Origin: Buxus sempervirens
Taxonomy: Eukaryota; Streptophyta; Magnoliopsida; Buxales; Buxaceae
Direction of reading: 5' to 3'
Assembly: GCA_947561395.2 (NCBI GenBank)
Contig: OX387183.1
Coordinates: 11,459,402-11,523,401 of the forward strand
DNA: 64,000 nucleotides
The position numbers were made by a program, and so were the translations under genes. Below are positions 12,112 through 21,805 of the stretch, in pieces (the first letter of the stretch is position 1; each line of letters begins with the position of its first letter). The notes under the pieces are model-generated. The model searched no databases, was not told the DNA's origin, and saw nothing but the letters and a program-made list of their open reading frames with translations.

Positions 12112-13045
12112 ATGTCGCTTCTTGGGTCCAGATTCAATATTAAACAATATGGTGACTAAATGGAGGAGAAATAGGAGAATATGGTATAATTCAAGTCCTT
12201 TATGTAAAACTGGTGTTATGATAGTGGTCACATGTTTTTTCATATATAATAGTTCTTAATCTTTGGGGACCAACTTTGTGTGATAGTAGCCTTTGGCTGC
12301 TAGCATGAGAACGCAGGTTTGAGTCTTATTGTGGCCGCTTTGCAAATAAATTTTAACAATTAGATATGTTGCTGGGCCACCCCTCTCATTACCCTGCTTT
12401 GAAAGACCTATTCTGAGTTATGGTCCTTTTTTATTATTCTTGATAGTTCACTAATGGTTCCTGAATATCTTTTGCCTTTTTGTGTTACTATTTTCTTGTT
12501 TTTCAAGATAATTACTCTGCAGATTTATAAGCATGTAAAATGGGGTTAGCTATAACAGTTTAAGATGTTCATTGTAGCAGATTCATTCCACTGCTGCCAC
12601 CTAAGCCCCCTCCCTCCCTTCCCTTTTTTTTCTTCTAATTTTTATTTTCCTATAGTGTGTCTGACTTTGCTGATATTTGTTTAAAACATAAATAGTAATG
12701 TAGCTAAGTTAGTTGCATAGGATGATGAACAGACCACTATGTGAAAATCTTGCGAGTATACTAGAGACGACATTACCTGCACCTCCAAATGTCTTGAAGG
12801 ATGCAGAGCAAGTTGAATGTGGAATTTGTTATGCTCAGTGTCTTCCTATTGGTAAGATCTACAATTCATAGTTTAAGGATATCAAAATTTTATACCATTC
12901 ATCTATTTTTGACTGAGACATTAATGTAGATGAGGAACTTGGAGCTAAGAGTGGAAGTGGTCCTGATTATACTTGTGATAGTATGAATTGCAAAAGAGCC
13001 TTCCATAGTGTTTGTCTTCAAGACTGGTTACGCACCCATCCCTAA
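12112..13045 (+). pseudogene. FANCL: Captured FANCL gene fragment, three exons with introns
   Basis: FANCL is the RING-type E3 ligase that monoubiquitinates FANCD2 in interstrand crosslink repair. Three exons are visible: 12112-12183 (CRFLGPDSILNNMVTKWRRN), 12721-12851 (PLCENLASILETTLPAPPN, then VECGICYAQCLPI) and 12930-13045 (DEELGAKSGSGPDYTC, CKRAFHSVCLQDWLR). Introns have GT at 12184 and 12852, AG at 12719-12720 and 12928-12929, and all junctions keep phase. The zinc-ligand pattern C-x2-C ... C-x4-C-x4-H-x2-C is the C-terminal RING, but the final CPxC half is missing because homology stops after LRT and a TAA follows at 13043. Introns are retained, so capture was at the DNA level. It lies on the strand opposite the CACTA 1 transposase, inside that element. 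Confidence 0.8.
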
Positions 13046-14629
13046 CAAGATTAATTCAGTGTAGTTTATTTGGTAGAGATCAGATGTTTTTCAAGGAAGT
13101 TCTTTTCTTTATTCACCTGCTTATGTTATATGTAATTCTCTTGAAATTTATCTAATGCATCAAGAAAATAACTTCAATTCACTCTTCACTAGTAAAACAT
13201 GAGTTGGATTCTTATTTTGCCTATGCTTAACTATTGACTCTTTTAAGTTTCTATTAAAAATATATATACATCAGCACACCAGATTTACTTGTAACTACCG
13301 ATTCACATCCTACACTTTTCCTATTTAGCAAAAAGGAACCCAGTTCAGAACCGAATTAATATCAAATTCAAAACTAAACAAGAACCCCAGATCAGAACAT
13401 AATCAAACAAAAACATACTTCTTCACCCTTCAGAGCAATTACTGTTCACGATCAGGCTAACTCTCTACTCCTAATTCCTTACTCCTTTGATGGAATCGAT
13501 CCACATTGAAAGTAAAATCAAAGATATTATGTAAGTTATCACGGATAATGTACGATGTAAACTTAAATGGAGTAAATAATTAACTGAGACAAGAAAACAA
13601 TGAAAGAAGTGGAATCGATCCACATTGAAATTAAAGGGGAACAAAAAGACCTTTTCAATATAAATTCTTTTCCTATCGGTTTATGGCAACCTCCCATTCA
13701 CCATAGAAAAGAAGAAAACAGAGGGGGTTTAGCAAATACATGGGAAAAAAATCAGATACATACCAGAATTTTTTACGGTGGCTTTTGAGAGTCTTGGCTT
13801 TTCGACAGGGCAAGCCGGAGAGCGAAATATCAAACGAGAGTGAAGTGATACAGCGCAAGCCCTATGTACGTCTTCTCCACTTTCGTTGAAGCGAGAGAAG
13901 GAATGAACCAAGCAAGGCACGAGAGAGTGAATGAAGCCCCACGTTTCTTCTCCCTCGCTATATTGCCGCGAGAAAGATGGAGGACAATCTCTATCTTGTT
14001 TAATCTTGATTTGTTTTGTTCGGCGGGAAAGAGAGGATCGATTCAAAGTATATATTGCAATAGTCCGGTCGGGTTTTTAATAAAACCACAATTAAACCCA
14101 AATGTGACAATATATGCATGTCTATTAACGGAAACCAAAAGCAAAACTGATTTAATTGGGTTTCTTAATATAAAATCAAAACCATCAATAAAAATCTAAA
14201 AGTTTGGTTTCTCTAATTTTAACAAGGGGTGAAACTTGGTTTGGTTTGGCTCAGGTTTACCTCAACTCAAGACCAAACCTAGCTAGGTCTCTATGACCAC
14301 CAAAACTGAACCAATCCAAATTAAGAACCAAGCCCACCTCAATCGAGCAACAAACTGAAAAAATAATATAAATAGCTATAATAATTATATTCTATGTATA
14401 TTTCATATATTCTATATCATAAATTTTAATTATAATACTATGATACATAAATAGCTAGCTAATACATATATATTTTATAATTGATATACATTCTTCTTAA
14501 TTGGTTCAGATTATTGGTTTAAAACTTGATAAATCGAATTCCTAGCTAGTTTATTGGTTTGACTTAAACATGCATGTGTGTATATACGTATAAATACCTA
14601 TACTATATATAACCAAGTAGCATATATAT
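13046..14629. other. CACTA 1 distal region, no gene recognised
   Basis: AT-rich. GGAATCGATCCACATTGAAA occurs twice (near 13491 and 13610), a short direct repeat about 118 bp apart. Around 13780-14050 the sequence is GC-richer and unique, and could be the minus-strand promoter and leader of the transposase gene (inference only). About 14070-14560 is rich in AACCAAA/TTTGGTT words, as is 58660-59620 elsewhere in the window. Confidence 0.45.
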
Positions 14630-14877
14630 GCCCCATGCAGCCCGGGGCCGCTTGGGGCAACTGGGGGCACCTGCGCGGGGTGCCATTGCACCCCCCAAGT
14701 GGGTCATATGCCCCATGCGGCTCGGGGCTGCATGAGGCAACTGGGGGCACCCGGGGTGCCATGGCACCACCCGGGTGGGGCATATTCCCCTTGCGGCCTG
14801 GGGCCGCTTAGGGCAACTAGGGCCACCCTGGGTGCCATGGAGGGGCACCCTGGGTGCCATGGCACCTCCTAGGTGAA
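14630..14877. repeat. GC-rich tandem repeat, about 75-80 bp unit, three copies
   Basis: Three imperfect copies begin near 14630, 14705 and 14781. Each runs GCCCCATGCGGC..GGGGC, then GGGCAACTGGGGGCACC, then GGTGCCATGGCACC, an internal palindrome. The repeat is strikingly GC-rich inside DNA that is otherwise AT-rich, with sharp edges at both sides. Open frames on both strands are repeat artefacts rich in Pro, Gly and Ala. A partial fourth copy of the GGTGCCATGG part closes the array. Confidence 0.8.
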
Positions 14878-15299
14878 GGTGCCCTTTTGGGATTTACGCC
14901 ATCCAATTAAAGTGCAAAACTTTCCATAACAGCCCATAAACACCATCGTGAAGATACATTAAAATAAAATAGTGTAATGGTAAAAAAAATTCCTCAATTT
15001 TTTGGAAACTAATTAAATTGTCAGTTATGCAAGTACTGTTACCTCCCACGACGTGCAGTATACTACATGTGCACCCTACTGGTACATATATAATTAATGA
15101 TTGTTTAGTTCAATTTTGTTTGATCTCCTAATTGAGACAGAACCAAAACCGAATAGGTTTTTATAGTATAAAACTGAAACAAAATTGGAATGATAATAAA
15201 ACAAAAACCTACCTAAAAAGTTTTTTTTGGCTAGGTTAATTTAATTCTTAATTTGTTCGAATTGAACCTTTTCCATCGCCATGTATTAGTGGTATGATA
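14878..15299. other. AT-rich spacer in CACTA 1
   Basis: Non-coding DNA with AAACTGAAAC/GTTTGATT words between the GC-rich array and the right subterminal array. No gene or further repeat recognised. Confidence 0.45.
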
Positions 15300-16055
15300 T
15301 AGTGGCGAACCTTAAATGAGCACTACAAATGCCTTTTTAATTAACGATGAACCTCAAGGAGTGCCACAGATAATTTTGAAATTAACGGCGAACATTAAAG
15401 AATGATGCAAATGTTTTTACAATTAACGGCGAACATTAAAAAATGTTGCAAATGCCTTTTTAATTAACGATGAACATTAAGGAATGTCACGAATATTTTT
15501 TATATTAGTGGCAAATAATAAGGGATGTCGCAACTGCTCTTTAATTAACAACGGACATTAAATAATGCTGCGAATGTTTTTTTTATTAACGGCAAACATT
15601 AAAGAATGCTGCCAATTCTTTTAAATTAACGACGAACATTAAAGAATGCCACAAATACTTTCTTAATTAGCGGCGAATATTAAATAATGCCACAAATAAT
15701 TTTTAAATTAACGACGAACATTAAGGAATGCAGCAAATGCTTTCTTAATTAGCGGCGAATATTAGATACCGCCACAAATAATTTTTAAATTAACGATGAA
15801 AACTAAGTAATGTCACAAATGCTTTTTACATTAACGACAAACATAAAAATATGCCACAAATGGTTTCTTTTTTAACGGCAAACATTAAATTACGTTGCAA
15901 ATGTTTTTTCCATTAACGACAAACATAAAAAAATGCCGCAAATATTTATTTTTTAGTGGTGAACGTCAAATTATGTCGCCATATGATATATACAGTGACA
16001 AATATTTATGTTCGCTGCAAAATTTGTTTCGCCAAAAAATGAATTTTTTGTAGTG
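15300..16055. repeat. CACTA 1 right subterminal array and terminus
   Basis: Roughly 18-20 degenerate copies of a 36-38 bp unit whose consensus is close to TTAACGGCGAACATTAAA plus GAATGCCGCAAATGCTTTT. Each is a near-palindrome around the ACATTAA centre. The last copies are more diverged. The array closes with GCCAAAAAATGAATTTTTTG and TAGTG at 16055, the complement of CACTACAAAAAA. A 3-bp duplication (TCA after the end) cannot be tested because the left end is lost. Confidence 0.75.
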
Positions 16056-18082
16056 TCACCACTCACCAGAACATGCTAGAGAGGATATGTTACCAGATTC
16101 CAATTTTTTTCTTTTGGGTCGACAACAAACCACATATAGCCTAGCCACTATGGAAACGTGGCCCATGGGTTCCTCGGTTCAGGACACGAAACAAGCAAAA
16201 TTCTGATATATAATTCCTTCCAACTACAACTACTAGGTCAATAAAATAAAATATTTCTGAAAATAAGCTTCTTTATTAATCGGTGGTTCATGACAGATGA
16301 CACCATGTAGAAGGACCAGAAATGATGTGAATTGCGCACCTAACGGTCCTAAACCCGTCTTTTTTTTTCTTCTCTCCTTTTTGAAAGCATTTCCTCTACA
16401 GCCAAAATTTGGTGGTTTCGTTAAATCACCGGTTGGGATGGAATTTGAATGTGTTGGGCCCCCTCTTGAAATGGCAACCATCCGTGCATTTAACTGTGGC
16501 ACCACTGAGTGGCTCTAGGTGAAACGCTCTCTCTCCTTTTCCCAAAAATATATTATGTCGCACGTGCCGCGCCTATGCTCCACAAGTTCTACAAGTGGGC
16601 AACAAACTCTTAAGAGAAAATTTTGGGCTCATAGAACACTATTTAGAAATCAGGGCCTGCCCATTTCATTAAAGCATAATTCTAGCTCAGGGCAATTCCA
16701 GACCTAGCCATCTAACTGGTTGGTGTAAATTGTGATGCTAATCTATGGCTGTCCAGTAGCCCGTTACGGTATGGTCTCCCAAAATGGTACAAAAACCAAG
16801 AATATATAAACAAACCAAAAAGAGGGTAACCAGTGTCATTAGAAGACAACGATAAGGAAGGAGATAATTAATTTATAATTGTTAAAGGTCAAAAAGTATG
16901 GTCCCAAAACAAAAAGAAAAAAAAAAGAGGGAATGAGATCCACGCCGATCTCTTCCCGGGATCTGATTTGAATCAAGTATAATTGCTCCTATATTTCGCA
17001 TTTTAAGGATGTTTCTTGGAAGAACTAATCTAAATCCGTCTTGTATTACCGGGGAATTGAAATAAAGATCACATGTAACTTCTAATTCTCATGGGAATTG
17101 GTCAACCAAACATAAGAATTGAAATTCTTTTTGGCCAATTCCAATTCCTGCGATCCAAACGTACCCTAACTGGTTCTCAAAACACTTTCTAAGACTATTT
17201 TTGCCTTCCACGTACCCCGAACCAACATAATTTATCCAATTAATGACATAGCTATACTATGATAAGTTGCCCTATAATGTACAAGGAGCTGCTCTATTTA
17301 GCATTCCAATCCTATTTGGCGGTAGAATTTATCGTTGGTACTGGTGTGAATTGGGTTAAGATCTATTACTTTATCATTTCGTCAAACGATTTAAAAAAAC
17401 CAACTCATAATAAGTTCAAATTTACTACATTGTGTGTTTTAAACCAAATTGGATGAGAGGAATGCTTAAGAGGGCAAAAAGCTGCTCTCTTCTAAATTTA
17501 GTGAGCCAATTATTGGACCGTGCAACCTTACGTTTAGGAACGGCCATGCAACCTTACTGGAAATAAATACGCGTGAATCACGTGGGCGTATTGGCTAATT
17601 CACATAATAGTTTCACGACGCAAACTAAGAAAGCTCCTTCTTGAGGAAAGGCAATCAAAACCCAGAAAGTTTCTTGATGAGAGATCTTGTAGCCACGTAG
17701 GATGCTACCACGTTCAACATATCACGATGGCTGCTCTTTCATATTTTTCAATGCGAAATTTTATGTGAAATGTCACTCTACTTGCATTTCGCATTAAAAA
17801 ATGCAGCTGCTATTGGACGCTACAGGTGGTAGGATCCGCGAGTCAGCTGCAGCATCAGAGATGATTTCATACCAACATGGACCGTGAAGCTTACATAAAC
17901 AACAAAAATGTTTGAAGTAAAAAACGTCCATAAAATGAAAAGAGGAAAATAATGAAAAAGTTCACTATTTGGCTGAATTTATAAAAACAGCTCATCAAAA
18001 ATCTCATTTTGTAGAAAATGATCAATTTTCAAACGTAATTGACCTGTGGGGTCACATTAAAAAAAATTTAAAAATTGCGTTA
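16056..18082. other. Intergenic, no gene recognised
   Basis: Moderately AT-rich. Short ORFs (for example near 16297-16518) do not resemble a known family. About 17700-17860 contains GTAGGATGCTACCAC / GGTGGTAGGATCC in loose inverted arrangement with GCGAAAT/ATTTCGC inside, perhaps a decayed MITE. A poly-A-rich tract lies near 16905-16930. Confidence 0.45.
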
Positions 18083-20105
18083 CTTTATGTGAGACATGGA
18101 TTCGTCATCTCGGATGACTTCCGATATCGTCACGCGGGGATCGATAAAAATAAGAGTCGCCACCATCCAAGTTAAGGTGTGAATGGACACCAAAGGGTTC
18201 ATAAGAGCCAAATAAAGCCAAAGTAGCTCTAATACAAGGAAAAATCCGGAGATTGGGTAAGGGGAATTATTTATGAGCAGGGGAAGGTGTTAGGCACCCC
18301 CACTCATCCGTCTAAGACGGTTGCCACATGCTTGCTTATGCTAAAAATTGTTTGCTAATAATAGAGAAAATAAGAGATGCTTAAAATAAGCACAATGTGT
18401 GTGATTATTCCACATGAGCAATCAAATGAAATGGAACTCTCTTCGTGGATATGTCACTTCAGAACTTCATGAGTAAAGAAAAATCTAAGTCAAATTTGAA
18501 GAAAATCAAGCCAAGGTAAATCCGGAAAAATCAGACTAAAAGAGCTTGAAAGCTTTGATTAACCATAACTCACTCAATTTAAATCCAAATCCAATGAAAC
18601 CAAGGCCATTTGAAAACTGGTATATAGTAAAGTATACAGTAAAAATTTCAGCTCAATCCGATTGAAAATGAGAGAGATATCCACATCTGAAATCTGCTGC
18701 TATAACTTGGAAAAAGTGATGAGTAGGCATTTTCAAAGTCCTATTCGTGGAGTTTGGCTCAATAAAATTCCATAAAAATTGGTATGGAGGAAGTATGTAA
18801 TGCCCTCTTTCCAAAGAAAAAAGTCTCACCCCAAACTCTATCCGGATGCGACTTGTGTGCTCTCTTGAATAGGCCTAGAAGACCACAGATTAGCTCTAGA
18901 CTATGCCAGCGAGCACCTCTGAGTCAATCAAGCACACAGGCCTCAAATCAAATCAAAATCTGTTGAAACCAGTTGGAAATGAAAATAGACTTCTCAAGGA
19001 AAACTCAAAAATTAGAATCACTCAAAACGGATTAAAATTGAATAAACGGTGCACCATCAAAGCGGCAAGTTCAGCAATCTAGGCTGACTGACTTACAAAC
19101 TTTGAACAGATAGTGTCAAAAATTGGCTACATGAAAGTGGACGAAATTTTCCAGATATAAAATAAGCACATCCATCTATCACATGTCTTTGGAATCACTC
19201 AAAAATTCATCCGGAGGATGAAGTTATAAGCATTCCAAGACAGGCCACAGATCTGCCTTGTTTTGAAGATTTTGAATAGAAAAATGGAAACCAGTGCATG
19301 AGTGCATGTGAATTCGACCAAAACCTTAAAAATCAACAAAAAACCATCTCATGGAGTTCTAAAATTCATTCTGAGGCCTGGGATCTCAGATTTTCCATAT
19401 TGAACATGGAAAGTCCAAGATCTAGCCTATTTGATGTAAAAAGTGAAAAGTGTGTGAAGAGCTGTGGAAAATCACATTTCTAGGAGAAGATTGGGATCCA
19501 TTGCTATTGAGAGCATGGATCCTTGCATCCTCTCCATACGCAAATCAAAATTGCATCAAGCACAAAATTATCATAAGATCAACATGCCATTCAAAGTAGG
19601 TTCTAAGCCTAGAGGGTCCATTCCAACATCTTTTTCCCCAGGTTCTCTCTTCACGTTTTACGGCTAGAGAGGATTCCCAGGTACTTTGGATGTGGTTTGG
19701 GGCTACAAGCAATCACCAAGGCCTTACACTACAGAAAGGTAGAAGGAGAGATTGCTGGAAAAGTAAAGAGGAAGCTAGAAAACCAAATGGAGCTTTACCT
19801 TTGGTAGCTTGAATGGTTGAGGCAACAATCCAGCAGAGTTTTCCCTCTTCTTCCAGAGCCTCCAAGCTTCAAATTCTCAGCCCTTTGCAAGAGGAGGACC
19901 CCTCTATTTATAGGCCAAGTCAAGGGTAGAAGAGTCCCAAGGGTAGGCTAAAAAGGCCTTCTAGATTATTCCAATTCTCCTCCAAGGCTTGAATTGGAGT
20001 AATTCAGCAAGTTTCGGAGGGTAAAATAGGGAATTCAAGTCCCTGAGAGAGAGGTAATGTGCGTAAATAAGGCTCAGAGATCGAGCCTTTTCGCAAATGC
20101 ACGAA

Positions 20106-20385
20106 AGAGCCAAAACCGTATACTCAGTGCGGTTTCTACAGAACCGTCCTATATGTGCGGTTTCTATGCAAATTCATCTCAACCGCACATACAGGGCGGT
20201 TCAATTCAGTTACGCTCGTCATGATTGCTGTCGACGTGTCTCAACGGCCGAAGCTTCCGGAAGCCACGTGGCAGCTCACGCAACAAGCATGCACATCAAC
20301 CGTGCTGTGTATGCGGTTGCAACCGTACATACAGGACGGTTGAGACCAAATTCTCAAAAACCGCACATATACTACGGTCAGCACA
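20106..20385 (+). repeat. Hairpin cluster in LTR A (AACCG stems)
   Basis: Several short inverted repeats of one stem type: CGGTTTCTACAGAACCG near 20129, AACCGCACATACAGGGCGGT(T) near 20179, AACCGT...GCGGTT near 20299 and AACCGTACATACAGGACGGT(T) near 20323. Stems are 5-6 bp with loops of 7-9 bases, several of them near ACATACAGG. The cluster starts about 190 bp downstream of the TATA-like box, so it would lie in the transcript leader if that box is used. Confidence 0.75.
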
Positions 20386-20423
20386 TTTTTGGTTGGTTTA
20401 AAGCCATAACTGCACAGGCCAGG

Positions 20424-20505
20424 CTTATTTACATGTAATATCGTTTAAGTAAATGTCCTCGTATTTTTTAATCTCCATTTACTTAAGATATTACATGTAA
20501 ATAAG
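20424..20505. repeat. Small foldback inside LTR A
   Basis: Arms of about 30 bp (20424-20455 and 20476-20505) are almost perfect inverted copies (CTTATTTACATGTAATAT... / complement), separated by 20 bp. It is followed by a run of 17 C at about 20511-20527. Fits a tiny MITE or a palindrome inserted in this LTR copy only. Confidence 0.7.
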
Positions 20506-20966
20506 CAAACACCCCCCCCCCCCCCCCATTTGAATCCATTAAAAATATTTCCAGACCCAAATTCCAAGTGAATAAAAAGTCAACTTTCCAGTTCCAGGCT
20601 AAATTCCGGTTTTTCAGGTCCGGTAAAAAGATTCAACATGTTGATACAAAGGTATTTATCAAGATTAAAAATCTCAAAAAATTCATTTATGCAATAACAT
20701 TGCTAAAAACCTAATTACCGGGAAAAATTATCTTCAAATGTTGCTTTAAAAAATATTTCATTTTCTGGGGTCAAAAGTCAACAAAATTCAACCCGAAAAA
20801 GTTTGACTTTGCATAAAAGGTTGAATTCGGGCCTTTTCCTTTGCGGGTTTGGATTCAAATGGGTTAAGGATCTTAAACCCAATGCTAAGAATTGAAAATT
20901 AAATAAAATATTTCTCTCCTTCAAGATTTATCAAAAATCGTGCAATTTTTGAGTGTCTACACTTTA

Positions 20967-21805
20967 CCATAGTTAAAAACCGTTTCAATCGGAATGTGGA
21001 ATGTACAGTCTCTATCTATACTGTTATTTACAGCATTGAAGGAGTGCCATTCAATGTGGGTCCTACACAAAAAAAATAAAAACTAAAAAAATGTTTCACG
21101 TAGGATGTGTCAATCAATGGGGATGCGTCAATCAATGTTTCACGTAGGATGTGCTTCAATATGATTCTATCCCACCCAAGCTTGTATTATATAATTTAAT
21201 TATTTATACAAAGTGATCCTTTTTGGAAATATATGTTTCGTGCTAGGGTGACATGAGATTGTTCACTTTTTAAAAATATTTATAAAAACAGTCCACTAAG
21301 ATGACGAATTATAAAAAACAGGCCAATTTTTGTCAATAATTATAAAAAAGTAGGTTCAAATTAAATTATAAGATTACTTTTCAAAAATAATTAAATTTGA
21401 GAATCACTTTATTTAAGATATAAACACATTGTACATGGGATACAAGCTTCTTATATTAGACACAAGCTCATATTATATGGGACATAAACGCATTCTATGT
21501 GGGATACGAGCGCATCCTACGTGCATTATACGTGGGATATGAGTGCACACAAACGTCTTTTGGTTTAAAATGATACTATTTTTTTAATTATTTTCGAAAA
21601 ATGACCCTTCAGATAATTATGTCTAAGAAGTGGTCCTTTTCTACAATTCAGCATTTGACCATTAAGCTTATACAAACATCAACAACGTTCGAAGGTTTAA
21701 CCGCCATAAACAAATTTTGGACCAAAAAGTTTGAATCTCAAAAGCTGAAAACAAACAAACCATGAACAGTGTAGAAAGACACCATGGCCGAGTTAGCGAG
21801 CTAGC
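20967..21805. other. 3' flank of BAHD gene 1, no gene
   Basis: Non-coding. Contains repeated words such as CACGTAGGATGTG (near 21099 and 21141) and ATGTGGGATACGAGCGCATC-like motifs (about 21430-21550), suggesting a decayed short tandem repeat. The last part should hold the 3' UTR of the minus-strand BAHD gene. Confidence 0.45.

Larger units (their letters stand above)
2718..16055 (-). mobile_element. CACTA (En/Spm) element 1, about 13.3 kb, degraded
   Basis: Minus-strand TNP2-like and TNP1-like transposase genes lie between two arrays of short subterminal repeats (2718-3400 and 15300-16055). The right end finishes in TTTTTTGTAGTG at 16055, the complement of a CACTACAAAAAA terminus. The matching left terminus was not found: the left edge is cut by the Copia fragment ending near 2717. 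Between the first transposase exon (11162) and the right end lie a FANCL gene fragment and a GC-rich tandem repeat, probably acquired cargo. The transposase genes carry stops and a frameshift, so the element is not autonomous. Confidence 0.75.
18088..20961 (+). mobile_element. Solo LTR A, 2874 bp, with perfect 5-bp target duplication
   Basis: Starts TGTGAGACATGG and ends GAGTGTCTACA. The five bases before (18083-18087) and after (20962-20966) are both CTTTA. No internal retrotransposon region is present, so this is a solo LTR left by LTR-LTR recombination. Family-wide motifs: GAGTCGCCACCATCC near 18150, GGGGAAGGTGTTAGGCACCC near 18280, CACGTTTTACGGCTAGAGAG near 19655, and a TATTTATAGG box at 19904-19914 that probably marks the LTR promoter. 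A hairpin cluster lies at 20106-20385 and a small foldback at 20424-20505. Probably Ty3/Gypsy; Tat/Ogre clade possible but untested. Confidence 0.85.

Noticed and set aside
12005-12259. Single 84-aa ORF as a gene of its own
   Set aside because: Only its middle (12112-12183) is a FANCL exon; the rest is intron read-through.
14578-14860. Overlapping Pro/Gly-rich ORFs on both strands
   Set aside because: They arise from the GC-rich tandem repeat and have no start context or homology.
15300-16055. CRISPR-like array
   Set aside because: Units are degenerate, spacers are not unique and the setting is a plant CACTA terminus.
16297-16518. 73-aa plus-strand ORF between CACTA 1 and LTR A
   Set aside because: No recognisable family, poly-Phe/Leu stretch from a T-rich tract, no supporting context.
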